Below are positions 13,500-22,570 of a stretch of 64,000 nt of DNA, piece after piece. A program made the translations under genes and the position numbers. Source of the stretch: Marivita geojedonensis (GTDB taxonomy: Bacteria; Pseudomonadota; Alphaproteobacteria; Rhodobacterales; Rhodobacteraceae); assembly GCF_002115805.1 (NCBI RefSeq), contig NZ_JFKC01000014.1, forward strand, positions 1 to 64,000, given 5' to 3'. The notes beneath the pieces were generated by a model. The model was not told where the DNA came from and did not search any database. It was given only the letters and a program-made list of their open reading frames with translations. The first letter of the stretch is position 1; each line of letters begins with the position of its first letter.

Positions 13500-16244
13500 G
13501 TGAGCGACACGCCAGAAACACCTGAAAACACTGAAGATATGCCGCCCGAACGCCCGCGCCATGCCGGGCCGCAGGTCTCGATCACCGACGAGATGAAGTC
13601 GTCCTACCTCGATTACGCGATGAGCGTGATCGTAAGCCGGGCGATCCCCGATCTGCGCGACGGGCTGAAACCGGTGCACCGGCGCATCCTTTACGCGATG
13701 CACGAATCCGGCAATGGCCACGACAAACCCTACCGCAAATCGGCGCGTCCCGTGGGCGATGTCATGGGGAAATACCACCCGCATGGCGACAGCGCGATCT
13801 ATGACGCACTGGTGCGGATGGCGCAGGATTTCTCGATGTCGCTGCCGCTTCTGGACGGTCAGGGCAACTTCGGGTCCATGGACGGCGATAACCCGGCGGC
13901 GATGCGCTATACCGAAGTGCGCATGGACAAGCCCGCCGCCTATCTGCTGGCCGATATCGACAAGGAAACGGTCGACTTTCAGGACAATTACGACGGCAAG
14001 GATCGCGAACCCACGGTGCTGCCGGCGCGGTTCCCGAACATGCTGGTCAATGGCGCAGGCGGGATTGCGGTCGGGATGGCCACGAACATTCCGCCGCACA
14101 ATCTGGGCGAGGTGGTGGATGCCACTCTGGCGCTGATCGAAGAACCGGATCTGAGCTCCGAGCAGCTGATCGAATACGTCCCCGGCCCCGATTTCCCCAC
14201 CGGCGGGATCATGCTGGGCCGCTCCGGCGCGCGGAAGGCGTATCTGGAAGGGCGCGGCTCGGTGATCATCCGGGCCAAAACCCAGGTCGAGGAAATCCGC
14301 AAGGACCGCTGGGCCATCGTCATCGACGAGATCCCCTACCAGGTGAACAAGGCCACGATGATCGAACGCATCGCGGAGGCGGCGCGGGAAAAGCGGATCG
14401 AGGGGATTGCTCACGTTCAGGACGAATCCGACCGCAATGGCGTGCGGGTGGTGGTCGAACTGAAGCGCGATGCAACCGCCGAGGTGGTTTTGAACCAGCT
14501 CTATCGCTTCACCCCGATGCAGACCTCGTTCGGCTGCAACATGCTGGCGCTGAATGGCGGGCGTCCCGAGCAGCTGACCCTGCGCAAGTTCCTGACGTCG
14601 TTCATCGATTTCCGCGAGGATGTGGTCGCCCGCCGGACGGCCTACCTTCTGCGCAAGGCGCGGGAACGCAGCCATATCCTGTGTGGTCTGGCCGTGGCCG
14701 TCACCAATATCGACGAGGTCGTTGCGACCATCCGCTCCTCTGCCGATGCGGCCGAAGCGAGGGATCGCCTGATGACCCGCCGTTGGCCCGCCGCTGATAT
14801 CCTGCCCTATATCAAGCTGATCGACGATCCGACCCACACGGCGAACGAGGACGGGACTTACAACCTGTCCGAGGCGCAGGCGCGCGCGATCCTCGAACTG
14901 CGGCTGCAGCGCCTGACCCAGATCGGGGTCAAGGAAGTGACCGACGAGCTGGAAGAACTGGCGGGCAAGATCCGGGAATACCTTGAGATTCTCGGTTCTC
15001 GTGACCGGATCATGGGCATCATCGCGGACGAACTGCGCGAGGTGAAAGAGCTTTTTTCCGTCCCACGCCGCACCGAGATCGTCGACTGGTCGGGCGATAT
15101 GGAGGACGAAGACCTCATCGAGCGCGAGGACATGGTCGTGACCGTCACGCAGTCCGGTTACATCAAGCGCACGCCGCTTGCCGATTTCCGGGCTCAGAAG
15201 CGCGGCGGCAAGGGGCTGTCGGGGATGCAGACGAAGGATGACGATGTCGTCACGACGCTGTTTGTCGCCAACACCCACACGCAGCTGTTGTTCTTCACGA
15301 CCGATGGCATGGCCTATAAGCTCAAGACGTGGCGTTTGCCACAGGGAAGCCGCACGTCCAAGGGCAAGGCCATCGTCAATATCCTGCCGATCCCGTCAGG
15401 TGTCTCAATCGCGGCCATCATGCCGGTGGATCGCGACGAGACCGACTGGGACGACCTGCAGATCGTCTTTGCCACCAGCGCAGGCGATGTGCGGCGCAAC
15501 GCTCTGTCGGATTTCACCAATGTGAAATCGAACGGCAAGATCGCGATGAAGCTGCCCGAGGGCGTGGAACTGGTGAACGCGCGCATTGCGTCCGAAGATG
15601 ACGATGTGATGCTGGTCACCGATGCGGGCCGGGCAATCCGGTTCCGGACCACCGATGTCCGTATCTTCAAGGGACGGGATTCAACCGGTGTCAGGGGCAT
15701 CCGTCTGAGCAATGGCGACCGCGTGGTGAGCATGGCGGTGATCCGTCATTTCGAAGCAACGCCCGATCAGCGTGCCGCCTATCTCAAGCAGCGCCGACTT
15801 GTCGCCGGTGTGACCGAGGAAGCGGAAGCGACCGAGGAGGACGAAGGCAACGCAAACACCCAGCTGTCGCAGGAACTCTATGCCGAAATGTCGGCAGCCG
15901 AGAACCTGATCCTGACCATCACTGCCAAGGGCGCAGGCAAGCTGTCATCGTCGCATGACTATCCGGTGCGCGGGCGTGGGGGCCAGGGTGTCCAGGCCAT
16001 CGACAAGGCGATGCGCGGCGGTCCGCTGGTGGCCTGTTTCCCGGTCGAGATGGACGATCAGATCATGCTGGCCACATCCAAGGGGCAATCGATCCGGGTG
16101 CCGGTTGACGGCATCTCGTTCCGGTCCCGCAGTGCAGGTGGTGTGCGGGTGTTCAACACGGGCAAGGATGAAGAGGTGGTCTCGGTTGCCTGGATCGCGG
16201 ATCAGGGCGACGAGGACGATGCCGCAGAGGGTGACGCAACCTGA
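13500..16244 (+). CDS. gyrA: DNA gyrase subunit A
   Basis: 914 residues from a GTG start with AGCAGG upstream. GyrA cuts and rejoins DNA to introduce negative supercoils together with GyrB. The breakage-reunion domain opens with [20 protein letters not shown]. The catalytic Tyr is near residue 137 ([10 protein letters not shown]). The quinolone-determining region [12 protein letters not shown] has the sensitive-type Ser (about 98) and Asp (about 102). The C-terminal beta-propeller follows, with the GyrA-box region [12 protein letters not shown], and the tail is acidic. A strong intrinsic terminator follows the stop. The large minus-strand open frame across it is a shadow. Confidence 0.98.
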   Translation: MSDTPETPENTEDMPPERPRHAGPQVSITDEMKSSYLDYAMSVIVSRAIPDLRDGLKPVHRRILYAMHESGNGHDKPYRKSARPVGDVMGKYHPHGDSAIYDALVRMAQDFSMSLPLLDGQGNFGSMDGDNPAAMRYTEVRMDKPAAYLLADIDKETVDFQDNYDGKDREPTVLPARFPNMLVNGAGGIAVGMATNIPPHNLGEVVDATLALIEEPDLSSEQLIEYVPGPDFPTGGIMLGRSGARKAYLEGRGSVIIRAKTQVEEIRKDRWAIVIDEIPYQVNKATMIERIAEAAREKRIEGIAHVQDESDRNGVRVVVELKRDATAEVVLNQLYRFTPMQTSFGCNMLALNGGRPEQLTLRKFLTSFIDFREDVVARRTAYLLRKARERSHILCGLAVAVTNIDEVVATIRSSADAAEARDRLMTRRWPAADILPYIKLIDDPTHTANEDGTYNLSEAQARAILELRLQRLTQIGVKEVTDELEELAGKIREYLEILGSRDRIMGIIADELREVKELFSVPRRTEIVDWSGDMEDEDLIEREDMVVTVTQSGYIKRTPLADFRAQKRGGKGLSGMQTKDDDVVTTLFVANTHTQLLFFTTDGMAYKLKTWRLPQGSRTSKGKAIVNILPIPSGVSIAAIMPVDRDETDWDDLQIVFATSAGDVRRNALSDFTNVKSNGKIAMKLPEGVELVNARIASEDDDVMLVTDAGRAIRFRTTDVRIFKGRDSTGVRGIRLSNGDRVVSMAVIRHFEATPDQRAAYLKQRRLVAGVTEEAEATEEDEGNANTQLSQELYAEMSAAENLILTITAKGAGKLSSSHDYPVRGRGGQGVQAIDKAMRGGPLVACFPVEMDDQIMLATSKGQSIRVPVDGISFRSRSAGGVRVFNTGKDEEVVSVAWIADQGDEDDAAEGDAT

Positions 16245-16279
16245 AGACCTGCGCGTAACAGGCTGATATAAAAAACTTT

Positions 16280-16320
16280 CAAAACGGCGCGGGCAATCCC
16301 TGCGCCGTTTTGCATTTGTG
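16280..16320 (+). terminator. Intrinsic terminator after gyrA
   Basis: Stem CAAAACGGCGC (16280-16290) pairs with GCGCCGTTTTG (16302-16312), loop 11 nt, followed by CATTTGTG. It starts 35 bases after the gyrA stop. Confidence 0.85.
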
Positions 16321-16410
16321 TTGCGCGACTCGCCTACTCTTCGCGTCGACGCCAATGGCCGCGCTGGAAGAGGTGACGTCCCCCCAAGTTCACACCTATT
16401 TCACGGGAAA

Positions 16411-16691
16411 ACTGACCCGGGGTCAGGTATTCCTGACCTGCGCTGACTTAGCGCCAATTGTATAAAGTCTTTGAAAGGATCGTACTCGTTAGCCCGTTGA
16501 ACTGACACAATATTTCTCCTTGTCGGTTCTGTCCGGTTTCTGACCTGACGCGGGAGGACGATTGGTAAAGAGTGCCGTTTTCGGTTTGACCACGTCCTTT
16601 CCATAAAGTCGCGTCGGTGACAGCCCTCATCTGTCACCGGCGCATATTTCAAAATATCGGCCCGACCGTCCGCCACGGGCGGCGGTCGGGC
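16411..16691. other. Non-coding stretch with three hairpins
   Basis: Between the gyrA terminator and the next gene no convincing protein frame is present. Three stem-loops stand out: GGTCAGG/CCTGACC (16421-16427, 16432-16438); a roughly 13-pair stem centred on CGGTGACAG/CTGTCACCG (16611-16643); and GCCCGACCG/CGGTCGGGC (16660-16668, 16683-16691) followed by TTATTT. The last ends 20 bases before the start at 16712 and looks like a terminator or attenuator. A small RNA here is possible but not shown. Confidence 0.4.
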
Positions 16692-16711
16692 TTATTTCCC
16701 GGAGCCCGCTC

Positions 16712-17158
16712 ATGTCGGACCTCTTTGATTACATGCGGAATTATCCGCACATTCTTCAGTTCTGCGGCGTCCTTGGCTCGATCCTGTATGTCGGGGGATT
16801 CGCCTTGGTCCAGACCGGACGGATCTGTGGCAATGGCCCCTACTATTCGTGCAACCAGCTGACAGCCGCGACCCTCGTGCTGATCAGCCTTGTCGGCGCC
16901 TTCAATCTGGGCGCATTCCTGATCCAGATCGGGTTTCTAAGCTTCGGGTCACTCGGGCTGGTCCGGCGGGTCCGGATGCGGCGGGCCGGCACCTATCCGC
17001 CGGGCATGGGTGTCATTCGATCAGTCGCGAATGAGCCGAACGCACCTGATCCTCGAGGTAACTGGCCAGCGATTTCCGATTTGGAAAGTCATCAACACGC
17101 ACAGGGGCGTGGTAGACCAGTTCAACCTTGCCCTGCGGTTGCTGCGCCAGCACCCTGA
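16712..17158 (+). CDS. Small membrane protein, CBU_0592-like
   Basis: 148 residues from ATG 16712, with GGAG upstream. The first 90 residues hold two or three hydrophobic segments (ILQFCGVLGSILYVGGFALV, then TLVLISLVGAFNLGAFLIQI and a shorter GFLSFGSLGL), resembling the CBU_0592-type membrane domain of unknown function. The last 49 residues (Pro/Ala/Gln-rich, no clear fold) are encoded antisense to the 3' end of olsA, a 146-base overlap. This tail could be a read-through extension gained by loss of an earlier stop. The N-terminal part is credible; the tail is doubtful. Confidence 0.65.
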   Translation: MSDLFDYMRNYPHILQFCGVLGSILYVGGFALVQTGRICGNGPYYSCNQLTAATLVLISLVGAFNLGAFLIQIGFLSFGSLGLVRRVRMRRAGTYPPGMGVIRSVANEPNAPDPRGNWPAISDLESHQHAQGRGRPVQPCPAVAAPAP

Positions 17159-17840
17159 GCAGGTGGTCGCCAAATCCCATGTCGCCCCACCATCCGTAGA
17201 ACCGCGGGTCCGCGCCCTCGGGCGGATGATAGATCACGGTAACCGGTTGGATGTGCATGTCATGCACGAGACTGTCCGCAAAGAAGGGCGCAAAAAGCGT
17301 GGGTTTGAAGGGCAGAACGCGCAATGTGTCGGATGATGTGCCCTCCGGAAAGAACAGCAGCCGATGCCCGTGGGTCAGACGTTCTTCGAACAGGGCAATC
17401 TGGGATTTCACCTCGCGCGGGTCACGGCGGATGAAGACGGTTCCTGTGGCGCGGGCCAGCCAGCCGATGCCGGGCCAGGACGCGACCTCGGATTTCGAGA
17501 CGAAATAGACGTTCTTGCGGGCATTGAGCGCAAAGATATCCAGCCATGAGCTGTGATTGGCGACAACCGCGCCGGGCACCTTCATCCGGGGACCACGGAC
17601 CAGAAGCGCCATGCCAAGGATCACGAACGCCGCGCGGCATACGCCCTGCGTGATATACGGGGTTACCGGGCGGTCTACACCGAACAGCGGCCGTTCGATC
17701 AGCCGGATGAGCAGCAGAAGCGCAAGGCCGCCGAAGACGACCGTCCCGAGAACCGTACCGCGCAGCAGGACGCGGACCCAGCCAAGAGGTGTAATCCGCT
17801 CAGACGTGATCGGCTCACCGCTGTCCCATGTCGGGCTCAT
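17013..17840 (-). CDS. olsA: Lyso-ornithine lipid O-acyltransferase, PlsC family
   Basis: 275 residues. One N-terminal membrane segment (VVFGGLALLLLIRLI) is followed by the acyltransferase motifs NHSSWLDIFAL (HX4D) and FPEGTSS. It transfers an acyl chain from acyl-ACP to the hydroxyl of a lyso-aminolipid at the inner membrane. Assignment as OlsA rather than general PlsC rests on its position: its start overlaps the stop of olsB by four bases (ATGA). In roseobacters OlsA also completes glutamine lipids. Its 3' end overlaps the converging membrane-protein gene. Confidence 0.88.
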   Translation of the reverse strand: MSPTWDSGEPITSERITPLGWVRVLLRGTVLGTVVFGGLALLLLIRLIERPLFGVDRPVTPYITQGVCRAAFVILGMALLVRGPRMKVPGAVVANHSSWLDIFALNARKNVYFVSKSEVASWPGIGWLARATGTVFIRRDPREVKSQIALFEERLTHGHRLLFFPEGTSSDTLRVLPFKPTLFAPFFADSLVHDMHIQPVTVIYHPPEGADPRFYGWWGDMGFGDHLLRVLAQQPQGKVELVYHAPVRVDDFPNRKSLASYLEDQVRSAHSRLIE

Positions 17841-18607
17841 GAGCCGGACCGGGAGGAACGGAGTTGGCCCGTCGTCGACAGCGCGCGGGTGTCAAGAATC
17901 AGGCAGACATCGGTTGTATTGAATGCATGATCGACAAACACCCCCTGCCCAATCATTCCACCGAGCTTCAGATAGGATTTGATCAACGCCGGCGTATCCC
18001 GCATGGCAGCTTTCCGGTCGATCCTGTCGAGCGGAAGCAGAGTCATCGTCTGGGCCTGCCGCGAGGTGACGCGCAGCGCCCCGGGTGCGAGATAGGCCGC
18101 ATGAAGATGCGAAATCGGGTGGATCAGCCGCGCAGGGTCGGTGCCATGAAAACTCGCCGTGCCGAACAGCAGATCGATCCGGTTCTGCGCCACATAGGCG
18201 GCCAACCCCTGCCACAGAGCCATCAGAGCAGGCCCGCCCCGGTGATCCGGGTGCAGGCAGGACCGGCCCAGTTCCAGCAGACGCAGATCACTGTTTTCCA
18301 GGCGACTGAGATCGAACTCCGCCGCCGAATAGAAACCACCGGCCCGCGCTGCATGATCGCGCGTCATCAGCCGATAGACGCCAACAACGCCGCCAGTATC
18401 GCTGTCGGAACTCCGGGGATCGCGCAGGAGCAGATGATCGGCATGGGCGTCGAACGCATCGGTTTCCAGCCTGTTGACGTGGTCAACGCCCTCTCCGTCT
18501 CCACCCAGTTCGGTTACGAAGACGTCGTATCGCAGCCGCTGCGCCGCGCGGATGTCGTCCTCAACCGTGGCGAGGGAGACGTCGAATGCGGGGGCGTTCT
18601 GGAGCAT
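17837..18607 (-). CDS. olsB: L-ornithine N-alpha-acyltransferase, GNAT fold
   Basis: 256 residues from the ATG at 18607; the frame also opens upstream with TTG at 18664. OlsB acylates the alpha-amino group of ornithine with 3-hydroxyacyl-ACP to give lyso-ornithine lipid. The sequence has the OlsB/hemolysin-like layout: RLRYDVFVTELG near the N-terminus, a central beta-bulge segment LLELGRSCLHPDHRGG, and the C-terminal LIKSYLKLGGMIGQGVFVDHAF. It is coupled to olsA through an ATGA overlap. The 5' leader contains a 12-pair inverted repeat (18642-18653 and 18671-18682) that may influence expression. Confidence 0.87.
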   Translation of the reverse strand: MLQNAPAFDVSLATVEDDIRAAQRLRYDVFVTELGGDGEGVDHVNRLETDAFDAHADHLLLRDPRSSDSDTGGVVGVYRLMTRDHAARAGGFYSAAEFDLSRLENSDLRLLELGRSCLHPDHRGGPALMALWQGLAAYVAQNRIDLLFGTASFHGTDPARLIHPISHLHAAYLAPGALRVTSRQAQTMTLLPLDRIDRKAAMRDTPALIKSYLKLGGMIGQGVFVDHAFNTTDVCLILDTRALSTTGQLRSSRSGS

Positions 18608-18641
18608 GAAAGGGCCGCCAAGCTGCTTCCCGGCCACTCTA

Positions 18642-18682
18642 CCGGTCACCCCGGTGACGCGCAACGGCGTCGGGGTGACCGG
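18642..18682. promoter_or_regulatory. Perfect 12-bp inverted repeat in the olsB leader
   Basis: CCGGTCACCCCG (18642-18653) and CGGGGTGACCGG (18671-18682) are perfect complements 17 bases apart, 35-75 bases before the olsB ATG. In RNA this would make a stable hairpin; as DNA it could bind a dimeric regulator. It does not resemble a Pho box. Confidence 0.4.
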
Positions 18683-18737
18683 AAATTGCTCGGCCTGCTG
18701 TCCGGATTAAGCTTTCGTCAACCTTTGGTTGTGATGT

Positions 18738-18920
18738 TTACTCATCGAAGACAGGCAGAAGCGACACGCGGGATCCATCGATGACGACCTTGCCCACCTC
18801 ACGGAAATTGACGGTGATCCGGTCACCGATATTGGACTGCACCTGTCCGATGCCCCAATCCGGTTGGTCGGGATGGCGCACGAGGGACCCGGGCTCCAAA
18901 AGGCCATTGAGATCGGACAT
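18738..18920 (-). CDS. DUF3553 domain protein
   Basis: 60 residues from the ATG at 18920 (MSDLNGLLEPGSLVRH). The frame extends to 18959, but that part overlaps the divergent chpT start. The layout fits DUF3553, small SH3-like proteins: GSLVRHPDQPDWGIGQVQS, a short turn, then VNFREVGKVVIDG. Such modules resemble the CarD/UvrD C-terminal Tudor-like fold that contacts RNA polymerase; that link is from the fold, not shown here. It is divergent from chpT with about 33 bases between the starts. Confidence 0.82.
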   Translation of the reverse strand: MSDLNGLLEPGSLVRHPDQPDWGIGQVQSNIGDRITVNFREVGKVVIDGSRVSLLPVFDE

Positions 18921-18953
18921 GGGCGGACTCCTTGCTGTCTGCAGGAGGATATA

Positions 18954-19573
18954 GTGCAACAGAACGGCGCTTCACTGGCCGCACTGATCGGATCGCGCAT
19001 CTGCCATGACCTTATCAACCCGATCGGGGCGATTTCCAACGGGTTGGAGCTTTTTGGCATGGGCGGTGCGTCACCGGACGGGCCTGAAATGACGTTGATC
19101 CAGCAAAGCTGCGACAATGCCACCGCGCGCATCCGCTTTTTTCGCATCGCCTTTGGCAGTGCCGGTGACACACGTCCGATTGCCCCCGCCGAAGCAGCGC
19201 AGACGCTTGCCAATCACTATGCGGGCACACGCATCCTGACCGATTGGCAAATGGAAACAGCGCTGCCGCGCGATCTGACGCAGCTTGCGTATCTTGGGTT
19301 CTCTGCGTGGAACCCTGCCTGCCGCAGGGCGGCACGGTCACCGTCACCCGTATCGGTCACCACCTTTCGGTTCTCGCAGACGGGCCGGAGCTGCGGCGCA
19401 TGTCGCCCATGCTTGATTTGCTGACGCAGGGAAATGGCGCGCCCTGCCCCGAGTTGCGCCCTGCAGACGTGCAATTCCCCCTTCTGGGAACGCTCTGCGC
19501 CGACCGGGGCTGCACGCCGCAGGTGACCGCAGATGCAAAGCGAGTTCAGATCGCGATGCCGCTACTCAACTGA
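18954..19573 (+). pseudogene. chpT: Histidine phosphotransferase ChpT, frameshifted
   Basis: The GTG at 18954 has a strong AGGAGG site. The first frame gives the dimerisation/H-box helix with RICHDLINPIGAISNGLEL and the matching second helix (CDNATARIRFFRIAFGSAG). It then leaves the family after LPRDLTQLAYL, near 19296. The family sequence resumes in another frame: LCVEPCLPQGGTVTVTR through to IAMPLLN at 19573. One extra G in the GGG run at 19296-19298 would restore a single frame of about 206 codons. ChpT relays phosphate from CckA to CtrA and CpdR, which control motility and gene-transfer agents in Rhodobacteraceae. Either a true lesion or a sequence error. Confidence 0.82.
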
Positions 19574-20656
19574 ACGCTGCCTGAGATACGTCACCGCCGC
19601 GCGCACCTGGTCGGAAACAGGTCCACCGCGCGGCAGATCCAGCAGCGTCGTGAGCATCTCCTCAGATGGGTGCGCCTTTCTTGACCATTGCAGCGCACGC
19701 AGAATGGCCGAAGCCTCTGGCGGCAGTCGGTCGGGAATTTCGTACCCCGCTAGTGTCGCCCAGACGCAGGTCCAGGCCCGACCGACGCTCCATGGATTGT
19801 ATCCACCGCCACCCGACACAATGAGTCGCGGCGACATCGGCCGCAGCGCCCGGATCGCGGACAGGTGACACCTGTTGGACAGCGCCAATCGCGACAGCGG
19901 ATCTTCGACCACGGCATCGGCCCCGCATTGCAGGTAGATCGCATCCGGATTCTGGCGGGCTACGGCGGGCAGAATGACCTCGTTCAGGATCAGGTCGAAC
20001 TCGGTGCCGTTGAAACCGCGCGGAACCGGAATGTTGATCGCCGCACCGCCCGCATCGTCATCCAGCGCACCGGTAAACGGCCAACGCCGGTCTTCGTGGA
20101 CCGAGATCATCCGCACCTGATCCGAGCCGTGAAATGCCACCGCGACACCGTCACAGTGATGCGCGTCGATATCGACATAGGCAATGCGTTTGAGGCCCAT
20201 GTGCAGCAGATGCCGGATCGTGAGCACGGGTTCGTTGATATAGCAGAACCCGTTGGCACGGTCGGGCAGTCCGTGATGGGTGCCGCCGCCGGGATTATAG
20301 GCCACACCACCGTTGCGCACATGCTCGGCGGCCAAGAGCCCACCGCCGGCAGCAGTTGCAGGGCGGCGGTAGACCTCGGGGAAGACCGGGTTCGACAGCG
20401 TGCCAAGATCGTGGTCCGGGTCCGGGCGCTGGGTGGCTTCGGCCCGTTGCAGCGCGGCGATGTAGCGCGGGGTGTGAAACGCGGTCAGGGCCGAGGGTTT
20501 GGCGCAGGGGCTGGTGCGGTACTGCGTGCCGGTCAGCCAGCCAAGACTGCGGCACAGATCCGTGACCGTGGGCACCCGTGGGATCGACAGCGGATGGCGC
20601 GGGCCATAGCTTGACCCGCGATAGATTCGTGCGCCGATGAAGATGGGATCCGTCAT
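19562..20656 (-). CDS. Histone deacetylase family protein (AcuC/acetylpolyamine amidohydrolase-like)
   Basis: 364 residues from the ATG at 20656. The zinc amidohydrolase fold is clear: NPGGGTHHGLPDRANGFCY with the His pair, YVDIDAHHCDGVAVAF with the Asp/His metal ligands, and VSGGGGYNPWSVGRAW near the end. Family members remove acetyl groups from lysine or polyamines; in bacteria the AcuC type acts on acetyl-CoA synthetase. The substrate cannot be told. Its 3' end overlaps the end of the converging chpT by 12 bases, and a paired-palindrome element lies between its start and the upstream uup stop. Confidence 0.92.
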   Translation of the reverse strand: MTDPIFIGARIYRGSSYGPRHPLSIPRVPTVTDLCRSLGWLTGTQYRTSPCAKPSALTAFHTPRYIAALQRAEATQRPDPDHDLGTLSNPVFPEVYRRPATAAGGGLLAAEHVRNGGVAYNPGGGTHHGLPDRANGFCYINEPVLTIRHLLHMGLKRIAYVDIDAHHCDGVAVAFHGSDQVRMISVHEDRRWPFTGALDDDAGGAAINIPVPRGFNGTEFDLILNEVILPAVARQNPDAIYLQCGADAVVEDPLSRLALSNRCHLSAIRALRPMSPRLIVSGGGGYNPWSVGRAWTCVWATLAGYEIPDRLPPEASAILRALQWSRKAHPSEEMLTTLLDLPRGGPVSDQVRAAVTYLRQRSVE

Positions 20657-20700
20657 GCTTTGCGATCTAGGTCCGCGACGCCCACCCGCCACGCAGCGCC

Positions 20701-20743
20701 GCAAAACGAGTCGACTCGTTTTGCGTTTCCGTTAACGGAAACG
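20701..20743. repeat. Paired-palindrome element after uup
   Basis: A perfect 24-base palindrome (20701-20724, centre GTCGAC) directly abuts a perfect 20-base palindrome (20724-20743, centre GTTAAC). The second ends on the base next to the uup stop at 20744. This is the most regular copy of the family in the window. Confidence 0.8.
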
Positions 20744-22561
20744 TCACCCGGCCTCGGCCTTTTCCGATAATTCCAGCCACAGATCTTCGGCTTCGGCCAG
20801 CGCGGTCTGGCGCGCGACCAGAGCCTCGGACGCCTTTTTGAATTTCACCGGCTCGCGGGTGAAGAGATCGGGATCGGCCATCAGCTGTTCAAGCTTTCCG
20901 ATCTCGGCGGTCAGGCGGTCAATCTCGCCGGGAAGCTCTTCAAGGCGGTGTTTCTCGGTGAAGCTCAGGCCGGATTTCTGCTTCGGCTCCGACGCAGGCT
21001 TCGGGGCCTGTTGTTTTTGCGCAGGTTTTGACGCCGGTGTCTCTGTCGCGTCGTCGCCCCGTTGGGCGCGGTAATCGCTCCAGCCGCCGGCATAAACCGT
21101 GGCGCGGCCCCGCCCCTCCATCGCAACCGTGGTCGAGGCCACGCGATCCAGGAAGTCGCGGTCGTGGCTGATGAGCAGCACGGTGCCGTCATACTCGCCC
21201 AGAAGATCCTGCAGCAGGTCGAGCGTTTCGACATCGAGATCGTTGGTCGGTTCGTCAAGCACGAGCAGGTTCGATTCGCGTGCCATGATCCGCGCCAGCA
21301 GAAGCCGCGCCTTTTCGCCCCCCGAAAGTGACCGCACCGGGGCGCGGGCCTGCCGTTCGTCGAACAGGAATTCCTTGAGATAGCCCACCACATGTTTCGG
21401 CGCGCCGCGCACCATGATCTGATCGGCCTTACCGGACACCCGCATCTCGGGATCGCCGGTCAGGTTTTCCCACAGGCTGAGATCGTCATTCAACTGCGCG
21501 CGGGTCTGGTCGAAAACGGCAGGGACAAGGTTCGTGCCCAGCTTGACCGACCCGGAATAGGGTTCAATCTCGCCCATCAGCATGCGGATCAGGGTCGTCT
21601 TGCCCACACCGTTGGGGCCGACAAAGGCCACGCGGTCGCCGCGCTGCACGGTCAGGGAAAAGTTGCGCACGATGGTCGTGTCGCCAAAGGATTTGGTCAG
21701 GCCGACAGCTTCGATCACCTTGCGGCCGGATTTCGGGCCTGAGGCCAGTTCCATCGCGGCGGTGTCCTGCCGTTTGATCATCGCAGCACGTTCGCTGCGC
21801 AGGTCCTGCAGGGCGCGCACCCGTCCCATGTTGCGCTTGCGACGGGCGCTGATGCCTTCGACGGCCCAGCGGGCTTCGGATTTGATCTTGCGGTCCATCT
21901 TGTGGCGCTGGAGGTCTTCCACCTCCCACGTCTTGTCGCGCCATGCCTCAAACGCGGCAAAGCCCTTTTCCTGCCGTCGCACCTGTCCCCGGTCGATCCA
22001 CAGTGTCGCGCGGGTGAGTTCGGTCAGGAACCGCCGGTCGTGGCTGATCAGGACAAAGCCCTTGCGGGTGCGTTTCAACTCGTCTTCGAGCCAGCCGATC
22101 GCTTCGATATCGAGGTGGTTGGTCGGCTCATCCAGCAGCATCAGATCAGGATCCTGCGCCATCAACCTGGCCAGTGCCGCACGTCGCCGTTCGCCGCCAG
22201 ACGCGGTGTCGGTGGCGCGGTTCGGGTCGAACTTCAGGCCCTCGCCCGCACGTTCGACCTTGTACTGCTCCGAGGGATCAAGCCCGTGCATGGCGTAATC
22301 ACCCAAAGTGGCAAAACCGCTGAGGTCGGGATCCTGCTCCATGTAACCCGTGCTGATGCCCGGCGGCACGATGCGCTCGCCATGGTCCGGCTCCACCAGT
22401 CCGGCCATCACCTTCATCAGCGTGGATTTGCCCGAGCCGTTGCGCCCGACAAGCGCGACGCGGTCGCCGGGCTGGACGACAAGGCTGAGGTAATGGAACA
22501 CCGGCTCACCCCCGAAGGTGAGCGAGATGTCGTTGAGTTGGAGAAGCGGAATGATGGCCAT
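20744..22561 (-). CDS. uup: ABC-F ATPase, Uup type
   Basis: 605 residues with two ABC nucleotide-binding domains and no membrane segments, the ABC-F design that works on the ribosome or nucleic acids. Domain 1: Walker A GRNGSGKST, signature SGGERRRAALA, Walker B LMLLDEPTNHLD. A linker of charged helices follows (RKIKSEARWAVEGISARRKR). Domain 2: GPNGVGKTT, LSGGEKARLLLA, LLVLDEPTNDLD. The C-terminal Gln/Lys-rich stretch and coiled coil (from about residue 515) is the DNA-binding tail typical of Uup rather than EttA. It is nine bases downstream of the acyltransferase gene at 22571, so probably cotranscribed. Confidence 0.93.
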   Translation of the reverse strand: MAIIPLLQLNDISLTFGGEPVFHYLSLVVQPGDRVALVGRNGSGKSTLMKVMAGLVEPDHGERIVPPGISTGYMEQDPDLSGFATLGDYAMHGLDPSEQYKVERAGEGLKFDPNRATDTASGGERRRAALARLMAQDPDLMLLDEPTNHLDIEAIGWLEDELKRTRKGFVLISHDRRFLTELTRATLWIDRGQVRRQEKGFAAFEAWRDKTWEVEDLQRHKMDRKIKSEARWAVEGISARRKRNMGRVRALQDLRSERAAMIKRQDTAAMELASGPKSGRKVIEAVGLTKSFGDTTIVRNFSLTVQRGDRVAFVGPNGVGKTTLIRMLMGEIEPYSGSVKLGTNLVPAVFDQTRAQLNDDLSLWENLTGDPEMRVSGKADQIMVRGAPKHVVGYLKEFLFDERQARAPVRSLSGGEKARLLLARIMARESNLLVLDEPTNDLDVETLDLLQDLLGEYDGTVLLISHDRDFLDRVASTTVAMEGRGRATVYAGGWSDYRAQRGDDATETPASKPAQKQQAPKPASEPKQKSGLSFTEKHRLEELPGEIDRLTAEIGKLEQLMADPDLFTREPVKFKKASEALVARQTALAEAEDLWLELSEKAEAG

Positions 22562-22570
22562 GCCGCCGCG

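Noticed and set aside
13434-15278. 614-residue minus-strand frame
   Set aside because: Antisense to the complete gyrA; high-GC shadow frame without ribosome site or family motifs.
16401-16676. 91-residue minus-strand frame after gyrA
   Set aside because: Covers the hairpin block; no family-like pattern or ribosome site.
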